DNA of 64,000 nucleotides, taken from Parietichytrium sp. I65-24A. Lineage: Eukaryota; Sar; Bigyra; Thraustochytrida; Thraustochytriidae. The notes beneath the pieces are model-generated. The model searched no databases and was not told the DNA's origin. It was given only the letters and a program-made list of their open reading frames with translations. The position numbers and the translations under genes were made by a program. This document shows positions 27,903 to 37,618 of this stretch, piece after piece. Each line of letters opens with the position of its first letter. Position 1 is the first letter of the stretch. The stretch spans positions 186,001 to 250,000 of the forward strand of contig BLSF01000053.1 in the NCBI GenBank assembly GCA_012862575.1. The letters run 5' to 3'.

Positions 27903-29647
27903 CTCGTCCTCCGAACCCGAGCGAACCAATCACGTTTTCCTTCGCCCTTACGACAACCCAGCTCCCACTTTCCAACTTTTTAAACTTTCAACACCAACCC
28001 CAAACGAACCACGTCTCTCTCTTTATCTCTCTATCTCTCTATCTCTTTATCTCTGTATCTCTGTATTTCTGTCTCTCTCCTCACAAGAAGTTGGAATCAG
28101 AGCACAGCAGAACTAGCAGAACTAGCAGAACAGCAGGAAGGCTCTCTCACAACACTCGGCGACCGCGGCCTTTTACCCTTCCTTCTCCTCCCGCGAGGAC
28201 ACACCGTGTCTTGTGTGTATTTTGCCGACCGTTCCTCTCGGACCCGCCTTGTTCTTCCTTCCCTCCCTCCCTCCCTCCGCCCGATAGTTTAGCCAGCCCA
28301 AGCGCGAAACGTTGGCGCGCTTAGCGCAATCGCTAACGGTGGTTAGGACTCTGGACAGTCTGAACGGAAAAAGGAGTTGTGACAGTTGGGAATGGGTTCC
28401 CCGGGGGTGGGATCAGCGATTGCAAGTGATTGGGCGTATGATTGGGATAAGTGGGATGAGTTCCGCTGTCGGTTCCGTGCGGGCGAACCGGACGGTTGGT
28501 AATAGTCCTACGCCACGTACCAGTACGAAATCACCCGGGTGGGTTCTGAATGACTACTGTTTACGATAGTAGAGGGCACGATATCTAGTAGAACGGCACT
28601 ATGAGGTAGTAGGACACCCTGTTCAGACGTTTTGGGATGATGACTATGGTTTCCTATGCAACTGTTAAGAAAGAGACGCTACGTACGGAAGTGCTATGGT
28701 ATCGTCTATTGGCACTCTTACTGGGAGCGGGCGGTATAGCACTCTATCCAGATATAAAGGACATTTATTAGTCTTATTTTATGTCTTGAGATAACACAAA
28801 ACTAAAGTCTTTCGTTCATTGTTTTGTTTTGATTGATTGAGATTGAGATTGATTTGTTGATTTGATTGAACCTATTGAACCACTGAAAAACAAAAACAAG
28901 AAAGAAAACAAAGAACAAAGAATAAAGAAAAGAAACAGAAAAGACTGTGAAAACGAAAAGGAACAAACAAAAGAGAGAGCGAAAAAGATGTCTGCATACA
29001 TATACGCTTCACAGTCAATGATCATCTCTAACACTGCCTTATGCCGGTGAGTCCTCGAGTACTCACACTCGATCCTCTGTGAGTACGTACCCTACTCACT
29101 CTCAGTGCTCGCACACCACACACTATCAGAACTACGCACGTACGTGCACGTACGCGTGTGTACGTACGTATACGCGATCAATATTTAACTCCTACGGAGC
29201 TCGAAACAAGGAAGGCGACAGACTACTATTTTGAGAAAGGGGCTCTCCCTCGTTCAGAGTGACTGAGCGGATTGGAAGAGGGGCGCAGCGAAGGGGTGTC
29301 CTCGCTCAAATACCGAACTTTCGTGTCCGCGGAGCTCCAATTCGGGGACGTTGTACGGTACGTACATGCAGTCTCCAGCGAGGACAGCGGAAAAGGGATT
29401 CGTTCAAGTTGGGAGACAAGGGCAGTTATTGTGAATTGGCATTGGCATTGGCATTGGCATTGACATTGGCTTTGGCGTTGGCGTTGGCATTGGAATTGAC
29501 ATTGGCATTGACATTGACATTGGCTTTGGCTTTGGCTTTGGCGTTGGCGTTGGCACTGGGATCACTCAGGTTTCGCGAGGTTCGGTGTCGTGTGTGGCGA
29601 CTGCGAGTTGGTTTCTGACACAGCTTCTCTGGTTGCAGGCGGCGGAA
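27903..29647. other. divergent intergenic region, promoter side of two genes
   Basis: 1.7 kb. It has a TATCTCTC array at about 28018-28080, a short GGAA/CCCT run near 28255, an AAAGAAAAC-rich stretch (28885-28990), a perfect 16-bp palindrome (29139-29154), GTAC-rich DNA, and a hexamer array (29437-29560). No exon is convincing. Frames that translate the hexamer array give only Leu-Ala repeats. Confidence 0.5.
29437..29560 (+). repeat. (ATTGGC/ATTGAC)n hexamer array
   Basis: About 20 hexamers of the family ATTGGC, ATTGAC, TTTGGC and GTTGGC, ending some 90 bp before the PrpF start codon. The same hexamer family is seen at 33652-33682 and, as a coding repeat, at 48078-48130. Confidence 0.9.
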
Positions 29648-30912
29648 ATGAGCGGGCTCCTGAGGCTCGGGGTGCGTCTCATGCGCGGCGGCACGAGCAA
29701 GGGCGTGTTTATTGACAGGGATGCTCTTGCTCGGGTGTGCTGCGAGGGCGCAAACAAGAAGAGCAACAGCAACAGCATCAGCCGCGATGATGTTCTGCGC
29801 AAGCTCATGTGTGGTAATGACCCGACCGGAATGCAGCTGGACGGCCTTGGAGGCGGCGTCAGCAGCACTTCCAAGGTTGCAGTGATGGGCTTGTTCAAAG
29901 GTAGCGAAGATATGAAAGGTATGAAAGATATGGACGGGGTGGTGGAATACAACTTTGCGCAGGTGTCCATCGGCAGCGCAGTTGTGGACTGGGAAGCCAG
30001 CTGCGGGAACCTTGCTGCTGCTGCTGGGTTGTACGCAAAGGAGGTGGGGATTGGGGCCGAAACGGTGTCGTCGTGGTCGGCGTCGCACTGCGTGAAGCGA
30101 GTGTGGCAGGCGAACCACAAGTACATGATCCACGTACACGTGCCTCAGACCGAAGAATCTGTCTCACGACAGGACTGGATCAGCATTGCTGGCGTGCCTG
30201 GCTCCGCGCCGCCGATTCTGGTGGAGATCATTGAAGGCGAGAATGCAAAGCCTTTGTTTCCGACCGGAAAGGTTCGCGAGACACTCGCGCTTAGAGATGG
30301 AACGCCCGTGGAGGCGACGCTGTTGGTGGCGACCAACCCAACCGTTTTCATTTCCGCCAAAGCGCTTGGACTCAATGGCAGCGAGCTCCCGAAGGAGCTA
30401 CCATACGCGGAGAAGATTCTGCCAGAAGTGGACCATCTCATCGCCCAGGCAAGCGAAAGAATGGGAATCCCAGTCTCTTCTGCCACTCGCATTTGCTGGG
30501 TCGCTCCACCTGCAACGTACGTAGCTTCGAATGGTTCGACGATCGAGCAGGCTGATTATACAATACAATCCCGAATTACTACTGAAGGGAGAGTGCATCA
30601 TGCGCACACCGCCACGGGGGCGCTTAACCTAGGCATCGCAGCATCAATTCCAGGGACAATTCCTGAAGAGTTCAATGTCACAAAAGGAGATCATTCTATC
30701 ACCATTGGCCATCCAGCAGGAGGTAAGTTTGCTCGCAATATTCGAGGTCTCGCGACTTGGCAACCAAATTTTAAACTAATATGGTCACAGTCCTGCAAGT
30801 CTTTCCTAAAGTTCGCCAGGCAGGTCCAGACTGGTTTCTGGAGAGTGTAGGGACTCTGCGAACTGCCCGAACCTTGATGGTCGGCGAGGCAAGTATTGTC
30901 CTCGACGAATAA
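29648..30912 (+). CDS. PrpF-family isomerase (methylaconitate isomerase-like)
   Basis: Two exons, 29648-30722 and 30791-30912, make 398 residues. The 68-nt intron has donor GTAAGT and acceptor CACAG. Reading through instead ends in unrelated residues, whereas splicing gives HPAG-VLQVFPKV and then GTLRTARTLMVGEA, the conserved PrpF C-terminus; this supports the intron. The N-terminus has the family signature LMRGGTSKGVF, followed by GNDPTGMQLDGLGG and SSTSKV. Further motifs are CGNLAAAAG and VHHAHTATGALNLG. PrpF proteins have a diaminopimelate-epimerase-like fold and isomerise 2-methylaconitate or related aconitates; the substrate here is unknown. The open frame extends upstream only with a GTG start, so ATG 29648 was chosen; an upstream exon ending in the acceptor-like TTGCAG at 29638 cannot be excluded. 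Confidence 0.93.
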
Positions 30913-31453
30913 AAGGTACCGATCATTGATGCCTAGTGAGTGAACTCTTTTCATCTTGGTCTCCGCAAGCAGAGACGCTCTCAAGGAGGGTTACGTTCTG
31001 ATTGATTACCGCCGAGCATCTTATAGCTCTTCACGTCAATTGAAGTGACAATTTCGTGGACCAAGCGAACACCACAATAAGACCATTTAAAGAAGACAAA
31101 GCTCAGCAGACTTGTGTGCTCTGCCAAGCAGTCGCTTCATCGGTGCAGCCAAAGGCAAGCTGTATTCAAAGTTAATGCGGCCGGACTGAACCTGGCCAAG
31201 TCGGAGTGTGAGTATTATCGTATGGGCGTGGCACTAAACGTTGCTCGAGTCACGGGTGATGGTTCAAATAAATTACAGTTCATGCTCGCCTTGGTTTCAA
31301 GTCAATGCTGACTAGCAAGGAGATCTCTTGGCAAGGGAGGTGACGGACAGAAACGTAGTGTATCTCTAAAGTTCTAACAACTAACACAGCTCCAAAATGA
31401 TTTTTCGAGATTAAAATGAATTTCTGAAACGAGGCTTTTGCATGGGTACTTAC
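30913..31453. other. convergent intergenic gap
   Basis: 541 bp between convergent 3' ends. No gene was seen; small open frames here lack any recognisable features. Confidence 0.5.
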
Positions 31454-33298
31454 TTACTTTCTCGAGACAGCTTTGGACTTGTGCTTGCGACCCTTTGCAG
31501 CACCGGGGCTGTTCACGAGGCTGTTCTGCGATCCTGGGCTCGCAAATCCTCCTTGTGGACGACTGTGAGCCTGCTGGCGATTCGATACAGGCTGCTCCAC
31601 TGCAGACTTTCGCTTTCTGCGAGTCTTTTTCTCGTGAGTCTGAATAATAGTTTGTGAAGCCTTCTTGATTCTGTCCCTGGTGAGCTCCTCCTCGCCATCC
31701 TCATCTATTGGAATATCGATGCTTTCCACATCATTGTTCTCGTCCAGATCAACGGCTCGAGTGTCTAGCCTATTGTATTCTTCCAGGTGGTCTGGTAAAT
31801 TGACGCGCTGGTTGAACGGCCGGCTCGCGACCATGTCGTCATCATTAAATGTCGACAAGAGCGCGTTTTTGAACTCCGGCTTGTCAGGGTCAATGTCAGA
31901 TTCTCTCATTTTGTTCAACAGCACACACAGAGTGTTCTCGCACGCCACGAGAACATCCACAACCGTGTCATCGTTCATGACGATGTGCTTATTATCCTGC
32001 TGGACGGCCTGTAGTTTCTCGCTGAGGTGAGCAATACCAGCCTTGACATTGATGAGCATGGAGCCCAGCCGATCGTAGCGAAGGCGGCAGCGCTCCAGTT
32101 TGGCGAGTGACTGAGCCAGGTTTTCTTCATGGTCGTCGACCATTTTCCTGCGATGTCCGCCGCCTGTTCCGCTGTATTTAATCTCTTCGACTCTGTGAGC
32201 AAGCTTGTTCTTCTCAGACTGCAATTGCTCGATCTTTTCCTGGTTTTCTCTGATGAGATCTTGCAGGTTTCGTTGTGTGTCTTCTTGTGAAATAATCTTC
32301 TGAATCACCTCGTTGACGTCGGACACGCCAGTAGCGTCCTTTATTTTCCTGAAGGCCTCCTCGTAGATGTCGATCTTTGCGCGCTGGTGCTTTGAGTCCT
32401 CTTGCATCTTGGACTGGGTTATCTGGTTGAGGGCATGCGAGGTCTTGAGGTCTTTCTCCTCCTGCTCGCTCAGGTCGCCATTGGCTCGAGCAATGTGGTC
32501 GTTCCTGCGCTGTTCCATTTTTTCTAGCTGGGAGACAATGTCGGAGCGTGTATTGACGAGGTCTTTCTTTGCCTTGAGCTCCGCCTTCCTGCGGTCGACG
32601 GCGAATTTCGCGTTCTCACGCGCCTTGTTCAGGTCTTGCTGAGCCACGTCCTTGGCGTGGTTGGCGTCTCCGGAGAGCAGCAAGAGCTCCTCAAAGTCGT
32701 TGCTCTTGGCCTGCAGGGTCCTCTCCAGCGCGGCGAGCTGGTTGTCGAAGCCCACCCGCTCTTCCTTGAGCCGCTTGACGATTTGTTCATACGTTTTGCG
32801 GATGCTCTGGGCCTCGTTGTACTTGATCATGGCCTTGTCGAGCCTGTTCTCCAGCATTCTAATCTTGCGAGTGAGCGGGGAGTCCTCCATGTTGGGGCGC
32901 TTTGCTTCCAGCTCCAGCTCTTCGGCTTCGTCGCGCAGCTTGCGTAGAGCGAGGCGCTTATCGTCCACGTTCGCTTTGAGGCTGTCGTAGTTCTTGCGCA
33001 GAGTCATCACATGCTTTTCGAGGCTCACGACTTCCTTGTCCGCTGTGAGCTCCCCGGAGGTGCGCGACGCTGACCGTGCCTGTCTCTGTACATTCGAGAG
33101 CTTCTGCCGAAGCGACTTGTTATTGTCTCGGAACTGCGCGATCAGCCGCTTATTCTCCTTCATCGTGTGCATCGACATCTCGTAATACGCCTTCCGGTCG
33201 CCCTCCAGCAGCTGGAACTTTTGCCGCAAGTCGCCCAGCTCCGACTCCGTCACATTGCTCGCCTCCATCGTGTCTGCGTACCCACTGCCTCTTCCCAT
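31454..33298 (-). CDS. Outer dynein arm docking protein, CCDC151/ODA10-like
   Basis: A 614-residue, almost entirely coiled-coil protein (about residues 20-440). The frame begins three codons earlier with GTG; ATG 33298 is the first. The N-terminal sequence LRQKFQLLEGDRKAYYEMS closely matches the signature of CCDC151/ODAD3 (Chlamydomonas ODA10), and the length is close to that family. The family helps assemble outer dynein arms on axonemal doublets, so it is evidence that this organism makes motile flagella. The C-terminal 100 residues are acidic (DEDGEEEL), then basic and disordered (KKTRRKRKS), ending in a KGRKHKSKAVSRK tail. CCDC63/ODAD1 is the nearest alternative, less likely from the N-terminal signature. 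Confidence 0.85.
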   Translation of the reverse strand: MGRGSGYADTMEASNVTESELGDLRQKFQLLEGDRKAYYEMSMHTMKENKRLIAQFRDNNKSLRQKLSNVQRQARSASRTSGELTADKEVVSLEKHVMTLRKNYDSLKANVDDKRLALRKLRDEAEELELEAKRPNMEDSPLTRKIRMLENRLDKAMIKYNEAQSIRKTYEQIVKRLKEERVGFDNQLAALERTLQAKSNDFEELLLLSGDANHAKDVAQQDLNKARENAKFAVDRRKAELKAKKDLVNTRSDIVSQLEKMEQRRNDHIARANGDLSEQEEKDLKTSHALNQITQSKMQEDSKHQRAKIDIYEEAFRKIKDATGVSDVNEVIQKIISQEDTQRNLQDLIRENQEKIEQLQSEKNKLAHRVEEIKYSGTGGGHRRKMVDDHEENLAQSLAKLERCRLRYDRLGSMLINVKAGIAHLSEKLQAVQQDNKHIVMNDDTVVDVLVACENTLCVLLNKMRESDIDPDKPEFKNALLSTFNDDDMVASRPFNQRVNLPDHLEEYNRLDTRAVDLDENNDVESIDIPIDEDGEEELTRDRIKKASQTIIQTHEKKTRRKRKSAVEQPVSNRQQAHSRPQGGFASPGSQNSLVNSPGAAKGRKHKSKAVSRK

Positions 33299-34624
33299 TG
33301 TGCCCACGTCGCCTTCTCCACTACTCAGCAGGACTCAAGCTAAACTGCTACTCCGCAACCCTTCAAGTTCTGCCCCTTTGACCTGCGCTCTCCGCATGCA
33401 CGGCAGTCACTCGCGTTTGCGGCAGACAGACCAGACAGACCAGACAGACAGAGATGGACACGGTCGCTGGCACTGACTCTGCGAGTGCTTGTGCTAGCTC
33501 GCGACTTGGTCTTTTCGTTTCGACTGTATTGCTTTGCTTTGCTTTGCTTTGTATTGTATTGTATTGTATTGCTTTGCTTTGTATTGTTTTGTAGTTGGAG
33601 CAGATTGCAATGTATGCATGCACGTTTTACGTCGAAGCTGGACTGTAGATTGACATTGATATTGGCATTGACTGGCATTGAAACGAAATCGACAAGGTTG
33701 TAAGATGCGACAGAAATTCTGATTTCAATTTTTGAGAAACGAAAACAAAGAAAGAAAAGAAAAAGAAGATGGAAGATTATAAAAGAAATTGGAAATAGAA
33801 ATGGGCGTTTATTTCAGAGTAACTCTGAAAAACTCATTGCTTTCTTTGCTATGGCAGTGAGTGTAATAGTATAATATATTTTTTGCTCGTTGACTTGCGA
33901 GGTTACCGTTGATAACCTAACCGAAAAATGGAGAAGACCTAACCTAAACATAGCTAATATTCGCGCAACTAGTCTGAGGGATGGTGTGCTATTATGCGAC
34001 GTGGGGTATCGCCGCGACAAGATTTGAGCCTCTGAGTCCGCTGACGCTAAAATTTGGGCATTTCACAGTTCAATTTTGGATTTGTTTCGAGAAGGTTGAA
34101 AGTGTGTTCGCAGATGCCCATAAAAAGAAGAAAAACCTTTGACAATCTCTGGTCATTTTTTTTTTCAAAATTCAGCTTTCAAGGGCTCCTCTTTACGCTT
34201 CCTTTTTGCTTTGCGGGTTTCTTGCATGCGTTCGCAAGGCGCGGCTTTTTCTGTGAAGGGCAAGGACGCTCAGCTGCCTCTTGCTTCGGAGAGGCGTGCC
34301 TGCACTGGAGGCGCCGCTGTGAAATGTGAGAGCCCACTTTTGATGTTGCAGCTGTTGAGCGAATTTCCTTTTTGTATAATCAAAAATCAAAGTCCGAGAA
34401 CAGATAAAATTTAGTCTTGGGTTGTACAAATAAGAGAAGAGAAGAGTGAGTGGGAGAGGGACGGAGGGACAAACGAACAGAGGTTCATTGTTTTGAACAG
34501 ATGCATTAGAAAGAAATGCCGCCGTCGCAGAGCTATGAAGCATTGCATTGCATGGAATAGTCCGCTTCAGCAGGGAGCGAGTCAGGGGAAAAAATGTTGT
34601 GCCTCTGCTACCACACCCATTGCT
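33299..34624. other. intergenic region with pentamer and CAGA repeats
   Basis: 1.3 kb upstream of the ODA10-like gene and downstream of the membrane-protein gene. It contains a GACCAGACA array (33427-33452), TTTGC/TATTG pentamers (33528-33594), a short ATTGAC/ATTGGC stretch (33652-33682) and AT-rich DNA around 33720-33900. No exon was seen. Confidence 0.5.
33528..33594 (+). repeat. (TTTGC/TATTG)n pentamer array
   Basis: Tandem five-base units changing from CTTTG to TATTG and back, about 13 units. Confidence 0.9.
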
Positions 34625-35185
34625 CTAAATCCTACCGCTCGAGCGAAGCTTGCGAAGCGCCTCTCTCTTTGCAATACTACGCAGTACTTCGTCCGAAACA
34701 CGCTCGGGAACCTCTGCATCGTCAGCAGACTCATCGCTCGCCGATGACTGCGCGTCCACGTACCGCTCGTGCTTCTTCTTGCGCTCTTCCACTATCTCTG
34801 TATACTCGATCTCCTTCTGCTTCCCATCCACGCACTTGAAATAGAAGAATACCAGCACTGCGCACGACAAGATTGCCGCGAAGCAGATGCCCATAATCAA
34901 ATACAGCTGATGCCGATTCGAGTCCGACGTCGGCATGCCCGCTTCAGGCTCGGGTTCTGACACCGAAAACGCCTCCGATTTCGACTTGGTTTCTATCAAC
35001 GCTCCGCTGCCCTCTTCGCCGTCATCCGTTTTCTGCACATTCTGCACATTCACACTGGCCGAGTCGTATTCTTCTCCGTGTTCCAGCGCCAAGTGCTGCC
35101 TCAGCGCGTACCCGCTCGCGGCAATTATCATCTCCAACGCGCATACTCCCACCGCCGCGAGCTGCCGCCGACCCCGCACCGGCAT
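34625..35185 (-). CDS. Small single-pass membrane protein, unrecognised
   Basis: 186 residues. The N-terminus (MPVRGRRQLAAVGVCALEMI and on to IAASGYA) looks like a signal peptide. An acidic, Ser-rich presumed lumenal or extracellular segment (about 30-95) follows. One strong membrane span (LYLIMGICFAAILSCAVLVF, about residues 94-113) comes next, then a charged tail of about 70 residues, beginning with KCVDGKQKE and rich in Lys/Arg/Glu, with an acidic Ser/Asp patch. This is a type I topology. I do not recognise the family; a receptor tail or vesicle cargo adaptor would fit, but nothing shows it. It is convincing as a gene because the signal peptide, span and tail all lie in one ATG-started frame. 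Confidence 0.65.
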   Translation of the reverse strand: MPVRGRRQLAAVGVCALEMIIAASGYALRQHLALEHGEEYDSASVNVQNVQKTDDGEEGSGALIETKSKSEAFSVSEPEPEAGMPTSDSNRHQLYLIMGICFAAILSCAVLVFFYFKCVDGKQKEIEYTEIVEERKKKHERYVDAQSSASDESADDAEVPERVSDEVLRSIAKREALRKLRSSGRI

Positions 35186-35242
35186 CTCTCACCTGCTCCC
35201 TGCCGGCCGACGCATTCAGGGTGCGCGCACCCCCCCACCTTC

Positions 35243-35290
35243 TGGCCCCACACCTCACACCTCACACCTCACACCTCACACCCCACACCT
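35243..35290 (+). repeat. (ACACCTC)n heptamer array
   Basis: About six tandem heptamers ACACCTC. This is not a known telomere repeat in the orientation seen, and it lies inside the contig. Confidence 0.88.
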
Positions 35291-35338
35291 AGCCCGGCCT
35301 TTTCTCCTTCTGCTCCTCGTGCTTTATTTGCCCACCAC

Positions 35339-35363
35339 GATAGATAGATAGATAGATAGATAG
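35339..35363 (+). repeat. (GATA)n microsatellite
   Basis: Six GATA tetramers. Confidence 0.9.
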
Positions 35364-35455
35364 GGTGTGCGCTGCCTGCCGCTGCAGGTGCGGGCTGCCG
35401 GGTCGGCGCGTACGGGCGGGCGGGGTTTTACCTGAGGGGTTTCTTGTGGGGCGGC

Positions 35456-35502
35456 TGTGTTGTGAGTGTTGTGAGTGTTGTGAGTGTTGTGAGTGTTGTG
35501 AG
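35456..35502 (+). repeat. (GTTGTGAGT)n array
   Basis: About five tandem copies of the nine-base unit GTTGTGAGT. Confidence 0.88.
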
Positions 35503-35902
35503 GGAGGGAGGAATGGAGGTGTGGTGAGGGGGAAGAAGGAAAGATTTCAAAGTATTGATTGATTGGTTGATTGAGAGAGAGTTAGTTCTAAATTCTAAGT
35601 TCTAAATTCTAAATTCTAGTTCTCTGGGGATTAGCCATGTGGTGGAGGAAACCGTAGCGAGAGGAGATCTCCCTCTCGTGGAGATTAGAGAAGATTAGGG
35701 ATTTAGATAGGAGGGACTGGTGTTTGAATTCGGTCCCCTCTCCATCCCTCACACGTTGGATGGGTATTGAGTACGATCGCTTAGAGGAATGCATGCTGTC
35801 GAGTACCAGGAGCTTCTTGGAAAAAATGTGGAGGATCGAATTTTCTTTGCTTTTTTTATAAAAAATTTTATATTTATTGATTTTGGAGTGTTGTTAACAG
35901 CC

Positions 35903-35952
35903 AATGGTTCAATGGTTCAATGGTTCAATGGTTCAATGGTTCAATGGTTCAA
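35903..35952 (+). repeat. (CAATGGTT)n octamer array
   Basis: Six tandem octamers. Confidence 0.92.
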
Positions 35953-37204
35953 TTATTCAGTTGTTCAATCGAAATGATCATGAACATGGAAGAGAAGTGA
36001 AGGTGGAGCGCAATTGAAAGAGAGAAATGAAATTTTCTTATTCTTCAACTGCAGTTCTATCTGTCTCTCTTCCTCTTCCCTCTTCCCGAGTATTGACATT
36101 TCTCACAGTAAGCTTACAGTCCAAAAAAGAAATTGAACTCGAATGAATTTCGAAGGCACTTTCACTTTTTTTAACGCTCATTCATTCATTCATTCAGAAA
36201 AAGAAAGGTTTTAAGTTTAAAAACCATGGTATACCGACCCATACGTCTATCAATCAATAAGAAGTGGGACTCGCGCATTTATTTTCTTCTCCCCATCTTA
36301 CCAGACATTGAAGTCTTAGACGGAGTCACTCAGTCCTGCGAATCGTTGTGAGAGGGGAAGAAGTCCCCCTCACAGCAGTCGCAATCGCTTATTACCAGTG
36401 TTAGCATTACGATAAGCTTACAGCGCGTTTGTAGAACAAGTGTGTTACCCGCGATTAAAGTTTGAAGTAATAGAAAATCTTTCGTGTTATAAGCGACTTC
36501 TATCTGCTAAAGTAGCAGTGAGCGAATTGCGCTAAGAGTAGCAGTGTAAGTTGAATTGAGCTCCTACGTAATTCTATAGCAGAAACACACCGAGGAAGCC
36601 ATTGATAGTGTCGATACAGATACGTCTATAAGAGTGTTTTGCGATGCGGCTCTCTTCTCTGTCTCTTAGTGAGGTTGTAGAGGAGGTTGAAGAGAAGCTG
36701 CCCCGCTCTTACGCCAGCCGCTTGCGTTTGTAAAGGGCTACAATGAGGATATATTCAATAATGACGAGTACTGATGACGTCACGGAGAACGAAGTGATCT
36801 GTTGGGAATTGCAATTCAGCAATCGATGATACTTTATTTCCCACTTTTTCTATTTTTTGCCAAGGAGAAGGGTTTGAAGTTTCGCATGATTGCGAAATTG
36901 AAGGAATGTTATCGTTGACGGTCGTCGCTACTGGTAACCAAAATTACATGCTCTGAACCTTGTCTTCGAAGCGCACATGTTTTGCTGTGATCACTGATCA
37001 CTGATCTCTGATCGCCCGGGTTTTGTTCGTATTGGTTTTTAGCCGCATGGAAATTTGATGCGTCTGCTCCAGACCTCCTGTCAAAGTCGAGTCGCCAACG
37101 AAACGAGAGAAAGCGCCGCGATAGCTTCCCACTTCCGCCAGAAGCACGCTCATATCGCAACAATAGCAACCACGACCCCACAACATCAAGCACGGATTGG
37201 CTCC

Positions 37205-37320
37205 GCATGCTCCTGATAAGAAAACCCAGAACCCAGAACCCAAAACTCAAACCTAGAAGCAAGAAGCAAGACCAAGAACCAAGAACCAGGAGCCCAGAAC
37301 CAAGAACCAAGAACCCGCCC
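37205..37320 (+). repeat. AGAACCC/AGAACCA degenerate minisatellite
   Basis: Units such as AGAACCC, AGAACCA and AGAAGCA repeat about 15 times in the 5' flank of the pseudouridine synthase gene. Confidence 0.8.
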
Positions 37321-37618
37321 GGTTCTCCCCACTCCTTCTCTGCACATGCACCCGGTTCCGACTAGCATTATCCAGCATAAACCAGTAGCACTCACGGGTG
37401 GCACAGGCCATTTCTCTCTCTCCGGTTCCCCGTCGGAACCTCTCACGAGTGTGTACGCGAGGATGCCGCGGACACTACTCCCGTCCTCGCCCGTCGCACA
37501 TTGCACATCGCACATTAAAGACCGGCTCTCGATAGAGTAACGAGTAACGAGTAACGAGCAACAAGAGCTGCGGTGGCAGCATTTACAGCCAAGTGCATCA
37601 CACATTGCGAACCATAAA

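Larger units (their letters stand above)
35186..37618. other. repeat-rich divergent intergenic region
   Basis: 2.4 kb. It holds, in order, an ACACCTC heptamer array, a GATA array, a GTGTTGTGA array, AAATTCTA repeats (35585-35620), a CAATGGTT octamer array, two strong inverted repeats (35653-35673 CGAGAGGAGATC/CCTCTCG and 36349-36374 GTGAGAGGGG/CCCCCTCAC) and a degenerate AGAACCC minisatellite. No exon or RNA gene was recognised between 35950 and 37200. Confidence 0.5.

Noticed and set aside
29259-29618. Leu-Ala-repeat frame resembling a membrane protein
   Set aside because: It is a translation of the intergenic hexamer array and has no features outside it.
35243-35290. ACACCTC array as an internal telomere repeat
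   Set aside because: The unit does not match a known telomere repeat and the copy number is small.
35653-36378. two strong inverted repeats as possible structured RNA genes
   Set aside because: The stems are short and isolated, and no snRNA, tRNA or ribozyme core motif was recognised nearby.
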